A stretch of 64,000 bases of DNA from Sphagnum compactum (Eukaryota > Bryophyta > Sphagnopsida > Sphagnales): the NCBI GenBank assembly GCA_965153455.1, contig OZ234498.1, positions 18,290,001 through 18,354,000 on the forward strand, read 5' to 3'. Positions 34,641-48,388 of the stretch are shown piece by piece. The translations under genes and the position numbers were made by a program. Numbering within the stretch: position 1 is the stretch's first letter; each line of letters begins with the position of its first letter. Under the pieces are notes generated by a model. That model was not told the origin of the DNA and ran no database searches. It saw nothing but the letters and a program-made list of their open reading frames with translations.

Positions 34641-36839
34641 ATGGTGATTTCTAACGGACTGAAGGAGTATGGGGAGTATACGGCGAGTAACTTGGATCGG
34701 GAACCTTACTGGCCGGAACAGAAGCTGCGGATTTCCATCACGGGAGCCGGAGGATTCATTGCGTCGCATATTGCCAGGCGTCTCAAGAGTGAGGGCCACT
34801 ACATCGTGGCTTCTGACTGGAAGAAGAATGAGCACATGAGTGAGGACATGTTCTGTGACGAGTTCCATCTGGTGGATCTGCGCGTCATGGACAACTGCCT
34901 GGCCGTCACCAAGGGCGTGCAGCATGTTTTCAACCTGGCGGCCGACATGGGCGGTATGGGCTTTATTCAGTCTAACCACTCTGTCATCATGTACAACAAC
35001 ACTATGATCAGCTTCAACATGCTGGAAGCAGCCCGCATCAATGGCATCCACAGGTATGTATGTGTATGTGTGTTGTGTGTTGTGTGTATGTGTATGTGAT
35101 GGAGGTAATGGTGGTGCTGCTGCTCATTTTAATTTCCCCTTCACTTTGCGGGTGAAATGGTTGCAGATTTTTCTATGCATCCAGTGCTTGCATTTACCCT
35201 GAGTTCAAGCAGCTGGAGACTAATGTGAGCCTGAAGGAATCGGATGCTTGGCCTGCTGAGGTACTACTACTTAGAACTGTTGTTTCTGGTTTTCTTAATG
35301 AGTTTCTGAATTTCACAAGTTTCTTCTTCTTCTTCTTCTTCACTTTTTCTTGAATACTACATGGACCTCTGAGGTGGCTATATTGATTCTGCAAAAACCT
35401 ATGCTGATGTTGATGTGCTCTCTGGTGGGCGCAAAATTGATGTGCATGTTGATTCTTTTGGTGATTCTGGGCAGCCACAAGATGCTTATGGCTTGGAGAA
35501 GCTGGCAACTGAGGAGCTTTGCAAACATTACACCAAGGATTTCAAAATGGAGTGTCGTATTGGAAGGTTCCACAACATCTATGGACCCTTTGGTACCTGG
35601 AAGGGTAATCAGAATTCCTCCCCACTCTTTCCAAAGCATCAAACGTAGGTTTTTGCAGAATCAATGTAGCCCTCTCTATCGAGGACATTTTCCTTCTGTG
35701 TTATGAAGCTTTGACAATTGCAAGTCCTTGTGTTCAAGCCCTTTGAATACCTACTACCTCCAGGTTTGCTTGTGTGTGGACAAAGAGTTTCAGGATGAAA
35801 TTTGAAACATAGTGCAGATTTGTTAAGGTAGTTAGTCAGCACATTGACCTAATCTTTGTTTTTGGGTTTGTCTAGGGGGACGGGAGAAAGCTCCTGCTGC
35901 TTTTTGTAGGAAGGCTCTGACAGCAGTGGACAAATTTGAGATGTGGGGTGATGGCCTCCAAACACGCTCCTTCACATTCATCGATGAATGTGTAGAAGGC
36001 GTTTTGAGGTGAGATTTTCATACCTCGTTTAAGAATGTCAAACTCTCCACTCTTTTTTTCTTTTTCTCAGATGGATTGTCACAGGAAAAAGCAATGATGT
36101 GCAAATTGAGATACTTGGAATTTTTTTGCTTAGATTAATTTGTAAACCTTGTGGGAAAGGATAACATCAGCAGTTACGGGGTGCTCACTTCCATCTGCAG
36201 GTTGACCAAATCGGATTTCCAGGAGCCTTTGAATATTGGCAGTGATGAGATGGTAAGCATGAACGAGATGGCAGAGATAGTGTTGAGCTTTGAGAACAAA
36301 AAACTGCCTATTGAGCATATTCCTGGTCCTGAGGGTGTACGTGGCCGCAACTCTGACAATACTCTCATCAAAGAGAAGCTTGGATGGGCACCATCCATGC
36401 GCCTGAAGGTATGTGATTGTATCCTTTGCTTCTGAAGCTCCATCTGATACACACTTTGCCGTGGTGTCATGTTACAGACTCTAGAATGCCCTTCTTCTGA
36501 TCAGGAAAATGGGTTGCTTGTTGCTCCCCCCTCCACTCTTGCAGTTCCCCCCTAGAAGCCCTGCTGATGCTACAAAAACTGAAGTTTTTTGTGTTAAGAA
36601 TGTGGTTTTGTTGATGATCATAAAGTGTACAGCATGTGCCACTGTCATAGGTCTTACCAAGATGATGCTGGTAATTGTAGGATGGACTGCGCATCACATA
36701 TTTGTGGATCAAGGAGCAGATTGAGAAAGAGAAGACACAAGGTGTAGACTTGGCTGGAAAGTACGCGTCATCAAAGGTGGTAGGCACTCAAGCTCCTGTC
36801 CAGCTTGGGTCCCTTAGAGCAGCTGATGGCAAAGAGTGA
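34641..36839 (+). CDS. GME: GDP-D-mannose 3',5'-epimerase
   Basis: Converts GDP-D-mannose to GDP-L-galactose (and GDP-L-gulose), a step of the plant ascorbate pathway that also feeds cell-wall L-galactose; a cytosolic NAD-dependent extended short-chain dehydrogenase. Six exons: 34641-35053, 35167-35260, 35475-35604, 35876-36008, 36201-36408, 36681-36839. All junctions are GT-AG and phases close to give 378 residues, against 377 in Arabidopsis. Visible motifs are the NAD-binding GAGGFIAS (about 35-42), catalytic Cys146 in SSACIYPE, the YGLEK pair Tyr174/Lys178, Lys217 in WKGGREK, and the conserved C-terminus QLGSLRAADGKE. All expected catalytic residues are present, so the enzyme should be active. 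It converges on the eL42 gene. Confidence 0.98.
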
Positions 36840-38076
36840 TTGGCAGAATCCTTGATAGCTTTCCTGATAACTTTACTTTTTATTTCAAGCTAGCACTGTT
36901 ACCTTGCATGTGAGACACAGGAAAGCAGGAATGGCTGACGTGACATGCTGAGACATGTTGTCCAATATCAGCAAACATGTTGCCCCTTTTATACACCTTG
37001 ATTTTTATAGAACATCTGAAATTCCCTTTACTAATGAGTGCTGCAAAAATCATTTATTTATTTCCACAACAGAAGAACCATTATTTATTTCTGGGACAGA
37101 ATAAATGTGACCAGTAATTTATAGTTCTACATGAGAGTTTAGTGATGGGTTGAAATTTTTATATCTACTACATCCCCATTCTTGAAGCTTCAAAGTTCTA
37201 TTACATCCTCAATTGATATTTTATAGAACAGATCCCCTGAACCAAGTTTTTATGTCTGTTGCCAGTTTGAGTTGGCATTAGCTTGTCTTGTCTCCAATTC
37301 ATTTCAAATGATGTGCACATATTTTGGGAGAAGAGGACCTCCAATTTGGCAACCAATTTTTCACCCCTTCTTCCCACTACATTTTTCAGTACTGAGCAAA
37401 CTAGAATTGAACAGGCGGTTTGAAAATCAGTAACTTCATAGGTTGCAAAAAGTCAATGGAATGTTTCAAAATAGATGGGCACAAAGCACAAAAGACTGAT
37501 TTAGAAAGACAAAAATGAATGGGGATGAAATAGGAGGAACAAAGTCTACAAAAGACTGGAAGAACACACTAACAAAAATGTAGTCAGTAAAAAAATGAAA
37601 ACTAATGACACTTTCTTTCACTAAGAGAAAAAATTCCCATGTGGAAAAAATCAGCTAAATAATCCAAGCAACCAGTTCTACAAAAATCTGCATCCTAATT
37701 GAATCTGTCACAGTGCAGAGCCAATGCGCAGTGTCAGTCAAAATACCAGCTAGCACTCAAAAGACATGGCAATGATGTACCTTCCTAAACAAGGGCTATG
37801 TCACAAGACCACAGAAACCAACTTAATATAATGAAGGACGACTCCCTATGAATTAAAAACCTTTCAACATATCGGAGGCAGCAACTTCAAGAATAACCCA
37901 AAATCATACATGAAAAGAGCGATCAGCTTTGATCCCTTTAATTTTTGTGCTTCCAAGACCAGAAGTTTTATAGATAGTAAGCTCTAATACAGACAAATGC
38001 CACCAAAAATCAGCAATTTATGAATACTTCCTGTGGACATGGGTTGCTAGTTATGTCAAAAGTACTGTTCTCAGTT
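36840..38076. other. Convergent 3' region between GME and eL42
   Basis: An AATAAA at about 37,100 on the plus strand could serve GME. The remainder is AT-rich and should contain the eL42 3' UTR. No gene was seen. Confidence 0.45.
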
Positions 38077-40070
<1,994 letters not shown>

Positions 40071-40179
40071 GATGAAGAGGAAGAACGGCCGAAGGTAAGA
40101 GCGCGCACACACTCTCGCACACAATCGGTGCCCGCGACGAAAGAGAAAGGGAGAAATGCAGCCGGAAGACGCCGCTTTA

Positions 40180-40282
40180 TGGTTTTAGGGTTTGACACGC
40201 TGTTGACTGGAGGAGGTGTCTGGGCGAGGAGGAACGAGTGTCGACCACGAAACCCTAAAACCCTAGGCTCTAAACCCTAAAT
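40180..40282 (-). promoter_or_regulatory. Telo-box cluster in the eL42 promoter
   Basis: AAACCCTAA-type telo-boxes occur about 110-215 bases upstream of the initiator codon: TTAGGGTTT at 40,185-40,193 and AAACCCTAA near 40,250 and 40,272. Telo-boxes typify promoters of plant ribosomal-protein genes, where they act with site II motifs in dividing cells. The role here is inferred. Confidence 0.65.
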
Positions 40283-40512
40283 TCAGCACTTGGGGTCTTA
40301 GACCGACAAGAATGTTGCAAGTCTGGGATTCGAACACCAAACAATCAAAGTATACAATGCAGTTAGATTGCTGCCAACCCAATTACAGCAGAGTTGTACA
40401 GCAATAGCATCCATAGCATTGATATGAGGCAAAGCAAAGTGATGTCTCAACAAGCTCAAAAACCAGGGTATTGCTTTGTCATTCTCTGTATCTCAAGATT
40501 GTGAGCTTTTTT

Positions 40513-40731
40513 CTGTCTCTTTCCGTTCCGTTCAAGGTCTCAGAGGAGAATGAGTGTGTTTCAGTGGAGCTTTTCTTGCTACATTGGGTTCTAGAATTCT
40601 CAATTGCATAGGACAGTGAGGTGTTCTCTGTCCCTTTCCATTCAGTTTAAGCTCGCAGAGGAGAGAATTAGTGTGTTTCAGTGGAGCTTTTCTTGCTACA
40701 TTGGGTTCTACAGAATTCTCGATTGCATAGG
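40513..40731. repeat. ~115-bp tandem duplication
   Basis: A block beginning CTGTC(T/C)CTTTCC and containing TGTGTTTCAGTGGAGCTTTT and AATTCTC(A/G)ATTGCATAGG occurs at 40,513 and again at 40,628, with about a dozen differences. Confidence 0.9.
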
Positions 40732-42304
40732 CATAAAACACAATACAGTTGTGCTTGTTGTTTAATTGCCAGTCAGGTAATGGGTGTGCTCTGGAAGATG
40801 GTAAATGCAGTCAGTGAAGTCCATGATTTGACGTGCATCTTGCAGAGCAAATTATCTCAGGGTTTTGTAGCTTCTCTTGCTTGTCCATGGGCATGAGTTG
40901 GGAATGGTGCAATCTGATCTACAAAGTCTCAGGGATCTAGGGCTTCTGAAGTTGTACATGAGTATGAATATGCAACATCTGCCTTTTCAGCCAAGAGACT
41001 GGGAATTCTTTTGGGAAGATATGTTAAGACAAAAGAAGATGAGACAATTGCTTAAGGGAGTGTCAAAGCTAATGATCCTTCTCTTAAAGAAAGGTTCCCA
41101 GAGTGAAATGCAGGTTGTTGCTCTATGTATTAGCTGATGTCAGATAGAACTGTATATGTGCTATTGGCATTGCAGATTTCAGTGTGAGCCTGTCAGGGGA
41201 ATGGGTCTGTCGAGGATGAAGATGCTACCAACAGACTTGATGTGGTACTCACTCCAAGAGATGTGTGAGCTGGATCCAGTTCCAGAACCTTCCATTGCCA
41301 CCATTGACTCAACAGTGGTCCCTTGGATACCTTTATAGTGCAGCACCTTAAGGTTTCTGCTCTATATGCATCCATCTTGCTGCTTCAGACAGATGGTCCA
41401 CCTCATTTTTAGCAACAACAACAATAGCTGATATCATCAATCCAAAATCACAGCTTGCCTTTTGAATGATCTTTCAAAAGGTCTGCAGCCAGCCCAACCA
41501 GCTGGTGCAGCATCATACCCACAGGGTCACCAACCATTTAACCTTCTCCTTGTGATGTTTTCAATGGTCCAGCCCATACACCCACCTGGTATGGCAACAC
41601 CTCTGCCAATGTCATCCAAGGGAAGAGCTGAGGCTGAATCTTCAACAACTTTATTCAATACATGGAGTCAAGACAGCACCTTCAGGTAGAGAGTTTGAGG
41701 TTCAGACAGGGTAGATGAGATTGCAATTACCTGTTTCTTGCAACAATGAGAATGGTAAGTTTCAGACACTGAGGGCAAAATGCAGGCTTTGCCCTTGAAT
41801 ATGTAGATGACTTGCTATTTGTGAAAGATACACTTGCCCACTATCTATTTGTCACCTGTGTAAAAACCTGGCAAGTTTGACAGCTAGCATGTCAATGGTT
41901 GTGTCATTTGCAAACATATTCCTGCAATATTCCATAAGCAGGATTGTTGTCATCATGCAGGCTTCGGGTGTTTCTCTTCCTTCTGATGGGGTATCATCAA
42001 CAATTGAAAACACCAGAGCAGAAGTTGGTGGAGAATTCTAAATCTTAGTGTGCAGAATTGTCTTAGCAAATGTTGTTATACATGGAGCACACGGAACACA
42101 CGCTTGCAAGTGTGCAGATCACTGGTTCTGTAGAGTCGAATGACAACTCGGTTCTCTTTGTAGCTCAATATAACTGCAGAGACTGGTGATTGAGCAATTT
42201 GAATTATCCCAACTTGTGTGGGTGGATCTTTGAATGTGATAAATTTTCTGGATTTGATTTGTATACAACTGTGGGAAGTGTTTGCAGCAGCTAATGGCTT
42301 TGTG
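40732..42304. other. Spacer / probable 3' UTR of the neprosin-family gene
   Basis: Gene-like base composition but no assignable reading frame. A minus-strand AATAAA lies at about 41,651-41,656, some 650 bases past the stop of the following gene, and may end its transcript. Confidence 0.35.
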
Positions 42305-45300
42305 TTAGGGGTTGCAGAAGCCAGATCCGCCGTAATAGAAATAGGAGCCCCATTGTGTGCTATGTCTCACAGTGACACTGAAGCAGTTAGGATCCTCTGC
42401 CATACCCTGACAACAAACACGTGCAAATCCCATTCAGTGAAAGCTTCAAGGTGCATGCTAATACTTTGTGTCAAAGTTTGCAGCTTGATGGTGCAAGGTT
42501 TGAGAGTTCTATGGAGGTTGGATATACTTGTTGCTGAAGTTTGCAAGCTGTGGTGATCCAATTTGATAAGGCTCTAGCAAATTAGAGTTTTATATATCCC
42601 TAATGTTGGACAACAAAACTTCAAGAAATCAAACCTGGAGATTGCAGACATCATGCAAGGTGTTATCTGTGGCCACGTATTGAAGATTGCGTTGGTATGC
42701 AGCCTTCTTGTAACCCAGAGATGACCCATCGCCGCTGCCCATGTTGATGGAAATGTTGTTGCTGCTGCTGCTGCCGGTGCTTGAAACAAGAATCTCGCCA
42801 CCCCACTGAATCAGGTCACCCATATCTTTCAGGGAGTTGAAGAGCGCATCAGGCCAGTACCCGACATACTCATTGTTGAATTGAAGCCACCAATTCCCAC
42901 TACTGTCATCCTGTTTCTCCATTGCAGGTTCCAGATCCACCCAAACTCAGTTCTGCTACAGGCAAGAGTTTGTTGACTACTACTGCTAACGCTGCTGTTC
43001 TTTGTGTGAAAATCAAGTGGCGGCAGCAATGAGTCTGATCAGAAGTTACCTTGAAAACCAGTAGTTTGAACTCATATTGTGTCGAATCAGTAGTGGAGGT
43101 TGGAGATATGCTTCCACCTATCAACACCTTGTTGCTCACTTGCACAAATCCTGGACTACCAGCAGGACAGCCCTGATTGAGATTGTAGCATCCTGTTTGG
43201 TTGTATGCATCTCCCTGCAGACCAAGTTCTTGTGAGCTAACAAAGAACTGAACCATATCTGTAACCCACTGCCTCTATGATCAGTTTATCTACCTCCTCA
43301 TAATATTATCTCTCTTTCAGGAATAGGTCACAATCAGGTAGACCAACCCGCAAGCCTTTAGCAGTGTCTTTGAATAGATTCAAGATATGAACATTGTGCA
43401 GATGATCATGGTTGAAACATTTACTGTCCAGTAGATAAAAAGCCGTGGTTGATCATCACCATAAAGCCCTGGATAAACCTTCACAGAGTAAAACACCCAA
43501 GAATGGAAATCAAATGATTCAGCTTGTTGCAGAACCTAGCTGATCTTTTACATGAGAGCATTTTGCATATGTGAAAGGATCAAGTAGTACATATATGCAT
43601 TGTGATCCTCCTACTTTCAAGGTGATGGAGGCTCAATAGTATTTGAGCTTGAGTTCTTTGTGATGATACTTTGCTTAGGGTTTAGGGTTTTAGGGTCTTT
43701 TACCTGCCATCCAGCTTCAATGGTGTTGAGGAGGCTGCTGCTGCTGCTGGAAGGATACGCCAGGCCAGTATTCAAAAACCAAAGCTGAGCCAAGCTGAAG
43801 TCATGAGGTTCAACAACAACTGGCTCCCAAACATTGATGAACACTTCAGTGCCCTTGTAAGATGGAGGGTTGGTTATATCTGTCACTGTGTATGCATGCT
43901 GCAGACAAAGAAAAACAAAAGCCCACCACCTCCCATTGTAGCAAGGTGAAGAATTCCAGAGGCAGCATAAACGATTCAGTCATGATCCATCAATTTGCAG
44001 TTTCTGTACTTTTGAATTCTGCAAATCTTGAGCTCTTTTGAGCTTCACACCACATTGATTAGCAATTGCTGTAGTTTTTCTCCAAAAATCTCAAGCCTTT
44101 TTGCTTCATAGCTCATTGATTTGCAGTTTCTATAGTTTTGTTCTGTAAAAATCTCGAGCTTTTTTGTTTCATGATGGCACTGCTTTGCAGTTTCTGTCAT
44201 AGTTTTGTCCTGCTAATTTTTGAGCTTTTTGCTTGATGATGCATCATTGATTTGTAGTTTCTGTAGTTTTGTTCTGCATATCTTGAGCCTTTTTGCTTCA
44301 TGATGCATCATTTATTTGCAGTTGCTGTTGTTTCATTCTGCAAAACTCTTGAGCCTTTTTGCTTCATGTCCTCCCTGCTTCTGAGCAGTGAGGTTATAGG
44401 GATATATATGTAGATGGAGGACTTACAGCATGAAATAGGTTGTCACTTGCAGTGGGCTCGGCAGGCTGCAGGCCTGAATTTCCAAACTCAGGCTTCCTGA
44501 CGTATTCTTGCACTGGATCACTACTTGTGTTGCTGCTGTGGCTGGAAGAAGAAGAAGAAGAAGAAGAACCTCCAGTACTACTATTATAGCTGCGCAGGGG
44601 AATAGTGCCTGCTGGACAAGCACCAAACTCCAAAGCAAACAACTGAGATGCCACTCTTGATCCCAACCTATTCCTTGTCGAATTCCCTGGCCTGGGAACA
44701 GCTGCAATTGTGGGCTGAAGCTGCATGTACAAATCACCTCCAACACACCAAGCCATTCTCAAAATCGCCACCCTAGTTAGGTCTACTACCCAAAGCAAAT
44801 TGTCATCTGGATCGAGCTTCTATACTCACATTGAGCTTTTGTACTCACAAGCTAAGACTTGCTTATTCAAACAATAGAGTCTTGAGACAGGTCTGATCTA
44901 TTCTCATGCTAGAGACAGAGTCTCCAAAGCTTTTCCTAATGTGCCATCGAGCTCTTGGTCTTCAATATGCCAAAACATGGCATCCATGACTAATCCTTTT
45001 CAGATAAAATAGTCTCTTATAGTATATTTTGCAATGATTTTGTTTGGACTTTAAGATAGATTTGTGGAGAGTGAGTGACAAGGTTGAGATATTACTTGAA
45101 CTTTGAGGAGCTTTGCATTGACAACCGCTGGTTGCATGTTTATGGGAACACATGATACGACATCGCCGTCGGAAAGCTGAGGCAGGCAGGAAGGCAGGCA
45201 CAACACCCCCAGCCATAATACTAGCAACAGTCAGTCCTTATATAAAGACTTCTCCTTAGCCTTTCAAGAGAGCAACAGTGAGTCCTTATATAAAGCTTTC

Positions 45301-45804
45301 TCTTTCGCTTTCAAGACAGCAGGAGATGGCAGAAATGCTCTACAACCTGCGGCACAAGATTTGTGATCTCTCTTCCACGAGCAATCGCGTGTGTTCTGAA
45401 GAAAATATGTGCTGAGTTTTTTTGAGAGAAGAGAGAATGATGATCTGAAGCAAATCGTGAAAACAATCGAACAGGTTTAAATAGTGCGGTTTTTTTTTGT
45501 TGGTGATTACTCTGGCGGTTGCTTGCGTAGACATGATCATGGCAGCGTCTATCAAGTGCTGCTGCTGAATGTCCACGCTCTGCGACGGCGATGGTCGATG
45601 CTGCAGCATCCGCTTGCCAAATTCATGTCCAGCTCCTCCATTTGGAGACGTAACTGGTGGCGCTGCTGCATCAAGACTTGCGTCGGTCACCGATGATGAA
45701 GAAACAGCTATAGACGACGACGACAGGACTAAAATGTGCAGCAGCAGCAGCCATGACGTGAGCCAGCAACCAGGGCGATGCAGCTGCTTCATCTTCCCAC
45801 ACAT
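42305..45804 (-). CDS. Neprosin-family (DUF239) secreted protein with activation peptide
   Basis: Neprosin of pitcher plants is a secreted glutamic-type endopeptidase cleaving after proline; most plant relatives are uncharacterised. Eight exons (minus): 45511-45804, 45096-45176, 44427-44720, 43704-43898, 43425-43478, 43050-43214, 42635-42910, 42305-42406, all GT-AG and phase 0, giving 486 residues. Exon 1 encodes a hydrophobic signal segment (WLTSWLLLLHILVL). Exon 2 (LSDGDVVSCVPINMQPAV) matches the activation-peptide domain. Exon 3 has ACPAGTIPLRS and a serine run. Exons 4-6 give FSLAQLWFLN, NTIEAGWQ, VYPGLYGDDQPRLFIYWT and QTGCYNLNQGCPAGSPGFVQ. Exon 7 has NWWLQF and LIQWGGE, and exon 8 ends WGSYFYYGGSGFCNP. 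Glu284 (EAGW) and Glu400 (WGGE) are the likely equivalents of the catalytic pair. A TATATA at about 45,825 is very close to the first ATG, so the next Met, four codons on, may be used. Confidence 0.9.
45223..45317 (+). repeat. 48-bp tandem duplication carrying two TATATAAAG boxes
   Basis: AGCAACAGT(C/G)AGTCCTTATA followed by TAAAG and a pyrimidine-rich stretch occurs at 45,223 and 45,271, inside the first intron of the neprosin-family gene. Each copy holds a consensus TATA box readable on the plus strand. Confidence 0.75.
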
Positions 45805-46658
45805 GTAGCAGCAGCTGGGCTCCTATATAAGTTTGTCGACGTGATCAACAACAACAGCCAGTGCAGGAACTAGAACCACTGCTGGTTGCTGGAAGCTTTA
45901 AACAAATGATCCTCTGATGGCAAACTGTGAAACTGATGATCATCTTCACCACCATCGACGACAATGACATGCTTGAATCCTCTTCTGCTGCTGCTAGAAA
46001 ATAAAGAAAAAGAATCATGTCTGCATTACGTCTGCCTGCTGCGGGCGTGGTTGACGTCCTGCAACGAGCGTTGCAGTTGGATTGCTACAGCTGCTTCACG
46101 AACTCGTGATGAAGCGTGCAGCACTAGCTAGAGCTTGATCATATTATTTCACCAATGTAAGTATTACTGCAAAAATCTCAAATGGATGTTTAAATGAGCT
46201 GCAACAAAGCTCGAGATTTCAGCCACTGCAACAACAAACCCCAAGAAAACAAAAACCAAAAAAACTGCAACACGATGATGCACCACCACGACAACGCAGA
46301 AGAAGACGAGGACGAGGCGTTTTGTCCTTAGTGTGCGTGCAAACAAACCAAACCGGACCAAACCAAACCAAACCAAACCAAACCGGACCAGACCGGACCA
46401 AAGCAAGAAAAGGAAAGCAAAGAGTTTGGCAATAAATATTTAAAAATAAATAAATTCGCGACTAATAATGTAGCGTTCAGTGTTGTTTTTCTTTTTTCTT
46501 TTTTCTTTTTCTTTTTTGGGGCAAATTTTCACACTGCAAAGAAAATCCGGTGTGAAGTGTTTCAAAGCAGCGTTTTTTTTTTGGGGCGATGAATTCTACC
46601 CTTTTGGCGACCAAAAAAAACAGGGGGGGTGGGGGGGCGACTAATCATAACAAGGGTT
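45805..46658. other. Upstream region of the neprosin-family gene
   Basis: Contains a pentamer-type AACCA/ACCGG microsatellite (46,345-46,402) and homopolymer runs. 45,805-46,150 is GC-richer and probably promoter. Confidence 0.45.
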
Positions 46659-46722
46659 ATAGCCAAGTTTGGCTAAGTCCTCTTGTGGATGATTGCCAGT
46701 CCACCTAGGTAACAAAATTGAT
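46659..46722 (-). repeat. Palindrome-bearing dispersed repeat, copy 5
   Basis: On the minus strand it reads AATTTTGTTACCTAGGTGGAC, ATCATCCACAAGAGGACTTA, then GCCAAACTTGGCTAT. The palindrome stays self-complementary in its core: AGCCAA and TTGGCT flank a changed centre. Confidence 0.8.
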
Positions 46723-46923
46723 GAGAAAAAAAAAAAAAAAACGCCCTAGTACAAAGGGTTTTTTTTTGTTGGAAAAAAAGGGTTCAAAAGTCCATAAATT
46801 GAGGAAAATTTTCAGAAGTCACCATGTGTAGAAAAGGAGTTCATAGGGATCACCAGATCAAAGTGGGATCCTTAAAAACTAAATTTTAAATAAATTTTTT
46901 TTAAACTTTGCTGGGGCTGACCT

Positions 46924-46988
46924 CTAGCCAAATTTGGCTAAATTCCTGTTGTGGATGATAGCCAAGTCCACCTACTATACCAAAATAA
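46924..46988 (-). repeat. Palindrome-bearing dispersed repeat, copy 6
   Basis: On the minus strand it reads ATTTTGGTATAGTAGGTGGAC, ATCATCCACAACAGGAATTT, then the perfect 16-bp palindrome TAGCCAAATTTGGCTA (46,925-46,940). It has the same orientation as copy 5, about 270 bases away. Confidence 0.85.
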
Positions 46989-47589
46989 TTAATTAATTAA
47001 TTAATTAAACCCTACTAGGCTACTGTTGTTGAACAAGTCTATGTTTTGCTGTTCAATGTCCTTTTCCCATGTTTTAATGTGACAGCAACGTTTTCAACTT
47101 AGTGACAAGCTTACTTACTTACTCGAACCTGCATCTCTCTGTGTCTCTGACCCTTTCTGCCCTGCCTGCAAATCCTAGAGGGGTAGGGTACAACTAGCAT
47201 ATCATTTTGGATCTACAATCAGTGATTTTAGAATATATGATTGGCCAAGTGCTCTCAAGTGGTAAAGTTAACTTGGGCTCTTTACAACAAATAATTCCCT
47301 ATATAATATGACAGAAAAAAAAACCAAAGAGTGAGTACCTACAACAAAATTGAACAAGAGTATAAATTTTAGTATGTAATTAAGTAATCTAATTTCAATT
47401 ATTATAGGTAATCAATCATATTTCAATTGTTTCAGTTTTCACAATCTAATCATATACCTGCTTTTTATGTACAGGAAAACTCATTTACAAAATGTGTGTA
47501 TATTTATTACTCTTGTGTCAGAAATGCTTTTAGGATAGGTACACAGACTCAGACCAGTTTTATTCTTTTCTTTTCTTTTCTTTTTTTTT
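46989..47589. other. AT-rich spacer, no gene recognised
   Basis: Begins with a (TTAA)n microsatellite; nothing else was recognised. Confidence 0.4.
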
Positions 47590-47670
47590 TCCAATTTTTT
47601 GTGATGTAGGTAGTCAAAGTGATGAATCATGATCATCCATAAAAAAAAGATTTTGCCAAATTTGGCTATA
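47590..47670 (+). repeat. Palindrome-bearing dispersed repeat, copy 7
   Basis: Reads CCAATTTTTTGTGATGTAGG, GATCATCCATAAAAAAAAGA, then TTGCCAAATTTGGCTATAA. The palindrome lacks its two outer left bases only. Confidence 0.75.
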
Positions 47671-48073
47671 AATGAGATCTGAAGGTTTTCTTTTTTAAAA
47701 TATAGTTAAGTATATTCTTATTTTTTTAGCTATTTATTAGAACCTAATGTAAAATCTGGAGATTTCCATTGATTTTTTTCAAATTTTGGCAACTGAAAAT
47801 ACCAAAAAATCAATTTAATTCTTGCTTTTGTCTACTTTCAAACTGGCCAGAAAAAAATTAATTGAAATGCTGTTTTTATTGTTTAAATTTTACTTCCCCT
47901 TTTAAAAAGTGCCCCAAGTGGTACCTTGAGCTCTCTTGCCCAAATCAAATGGATTTCCTCTTGATAGATGTATGATTTTGATTGCTGTTAATCCTCTATT
48001 ATGTGAAAGGGTTTTGTAGTCATCACCAAATACCAAGTCAATGAGGACAAAGATATAATATTAACCTTTTTTT

Positions 48074-48388
48074 GGCCTTGCCTACCAAGGCAAGGATATT
48101 GTGTTCAGATTCATTATAGAGTATAGTAGCCTAGAGGATTTTGGCCCCGAGGTTTTAGGTCTATTTTGATACGAGGACTTTTGAAAGATGATATTTTGGC
48201 TTGTGTTGAAACTTGAGATTAGTTATAGAGTTATAATAATATCTTGAAGGATTTTGGTTTCTTTTAGAGGATTTGCTTTGAAGATTATATTTTTGAATGG
48301 TGAAATATTTTGAATTTCCATAATTCTTCTTTTGCCTTCAGTTACTTTTTAATGTAAATGGCAAGGCCACAGTGTCACACACCCCTTG
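48074..48388 (+). mobile_element. MITE-like element, copy 2
   Basis: Starts GGCCTTGCCTACCAAGGCAA and ends GGCAAGGCC (48,360-48,368) plus a shared tail to CACACCCCTTGT. The two ends are 9-base inverted repeats, and the left end also folds on itself (CCTTGCCT with AGGCAAGG). No coding capacity. Confidence 0.9.

Noticed and set aside
40322-40345. B-box-like TGTTCGAATCCC on the minus strand
   Set aside because: The neighbouring bases do not form a T stem and no tRNA cloverleaf can be drawn.
42629-42634. Ending the neprosin-family protein at the TGA at 42,629
   Set aside because: A donor after NLQ joins in frame to 42,305-42,406, which encodes the family's C-terminal Cys and FYYGG block.
46164-46406. 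Minus-strand frames with repeated WFGLV/RFGL peptides
   Set aside because: They come from the AACCA/ACCGG pentamer microsatellite, not from FG-nucleoporin coding sequence.
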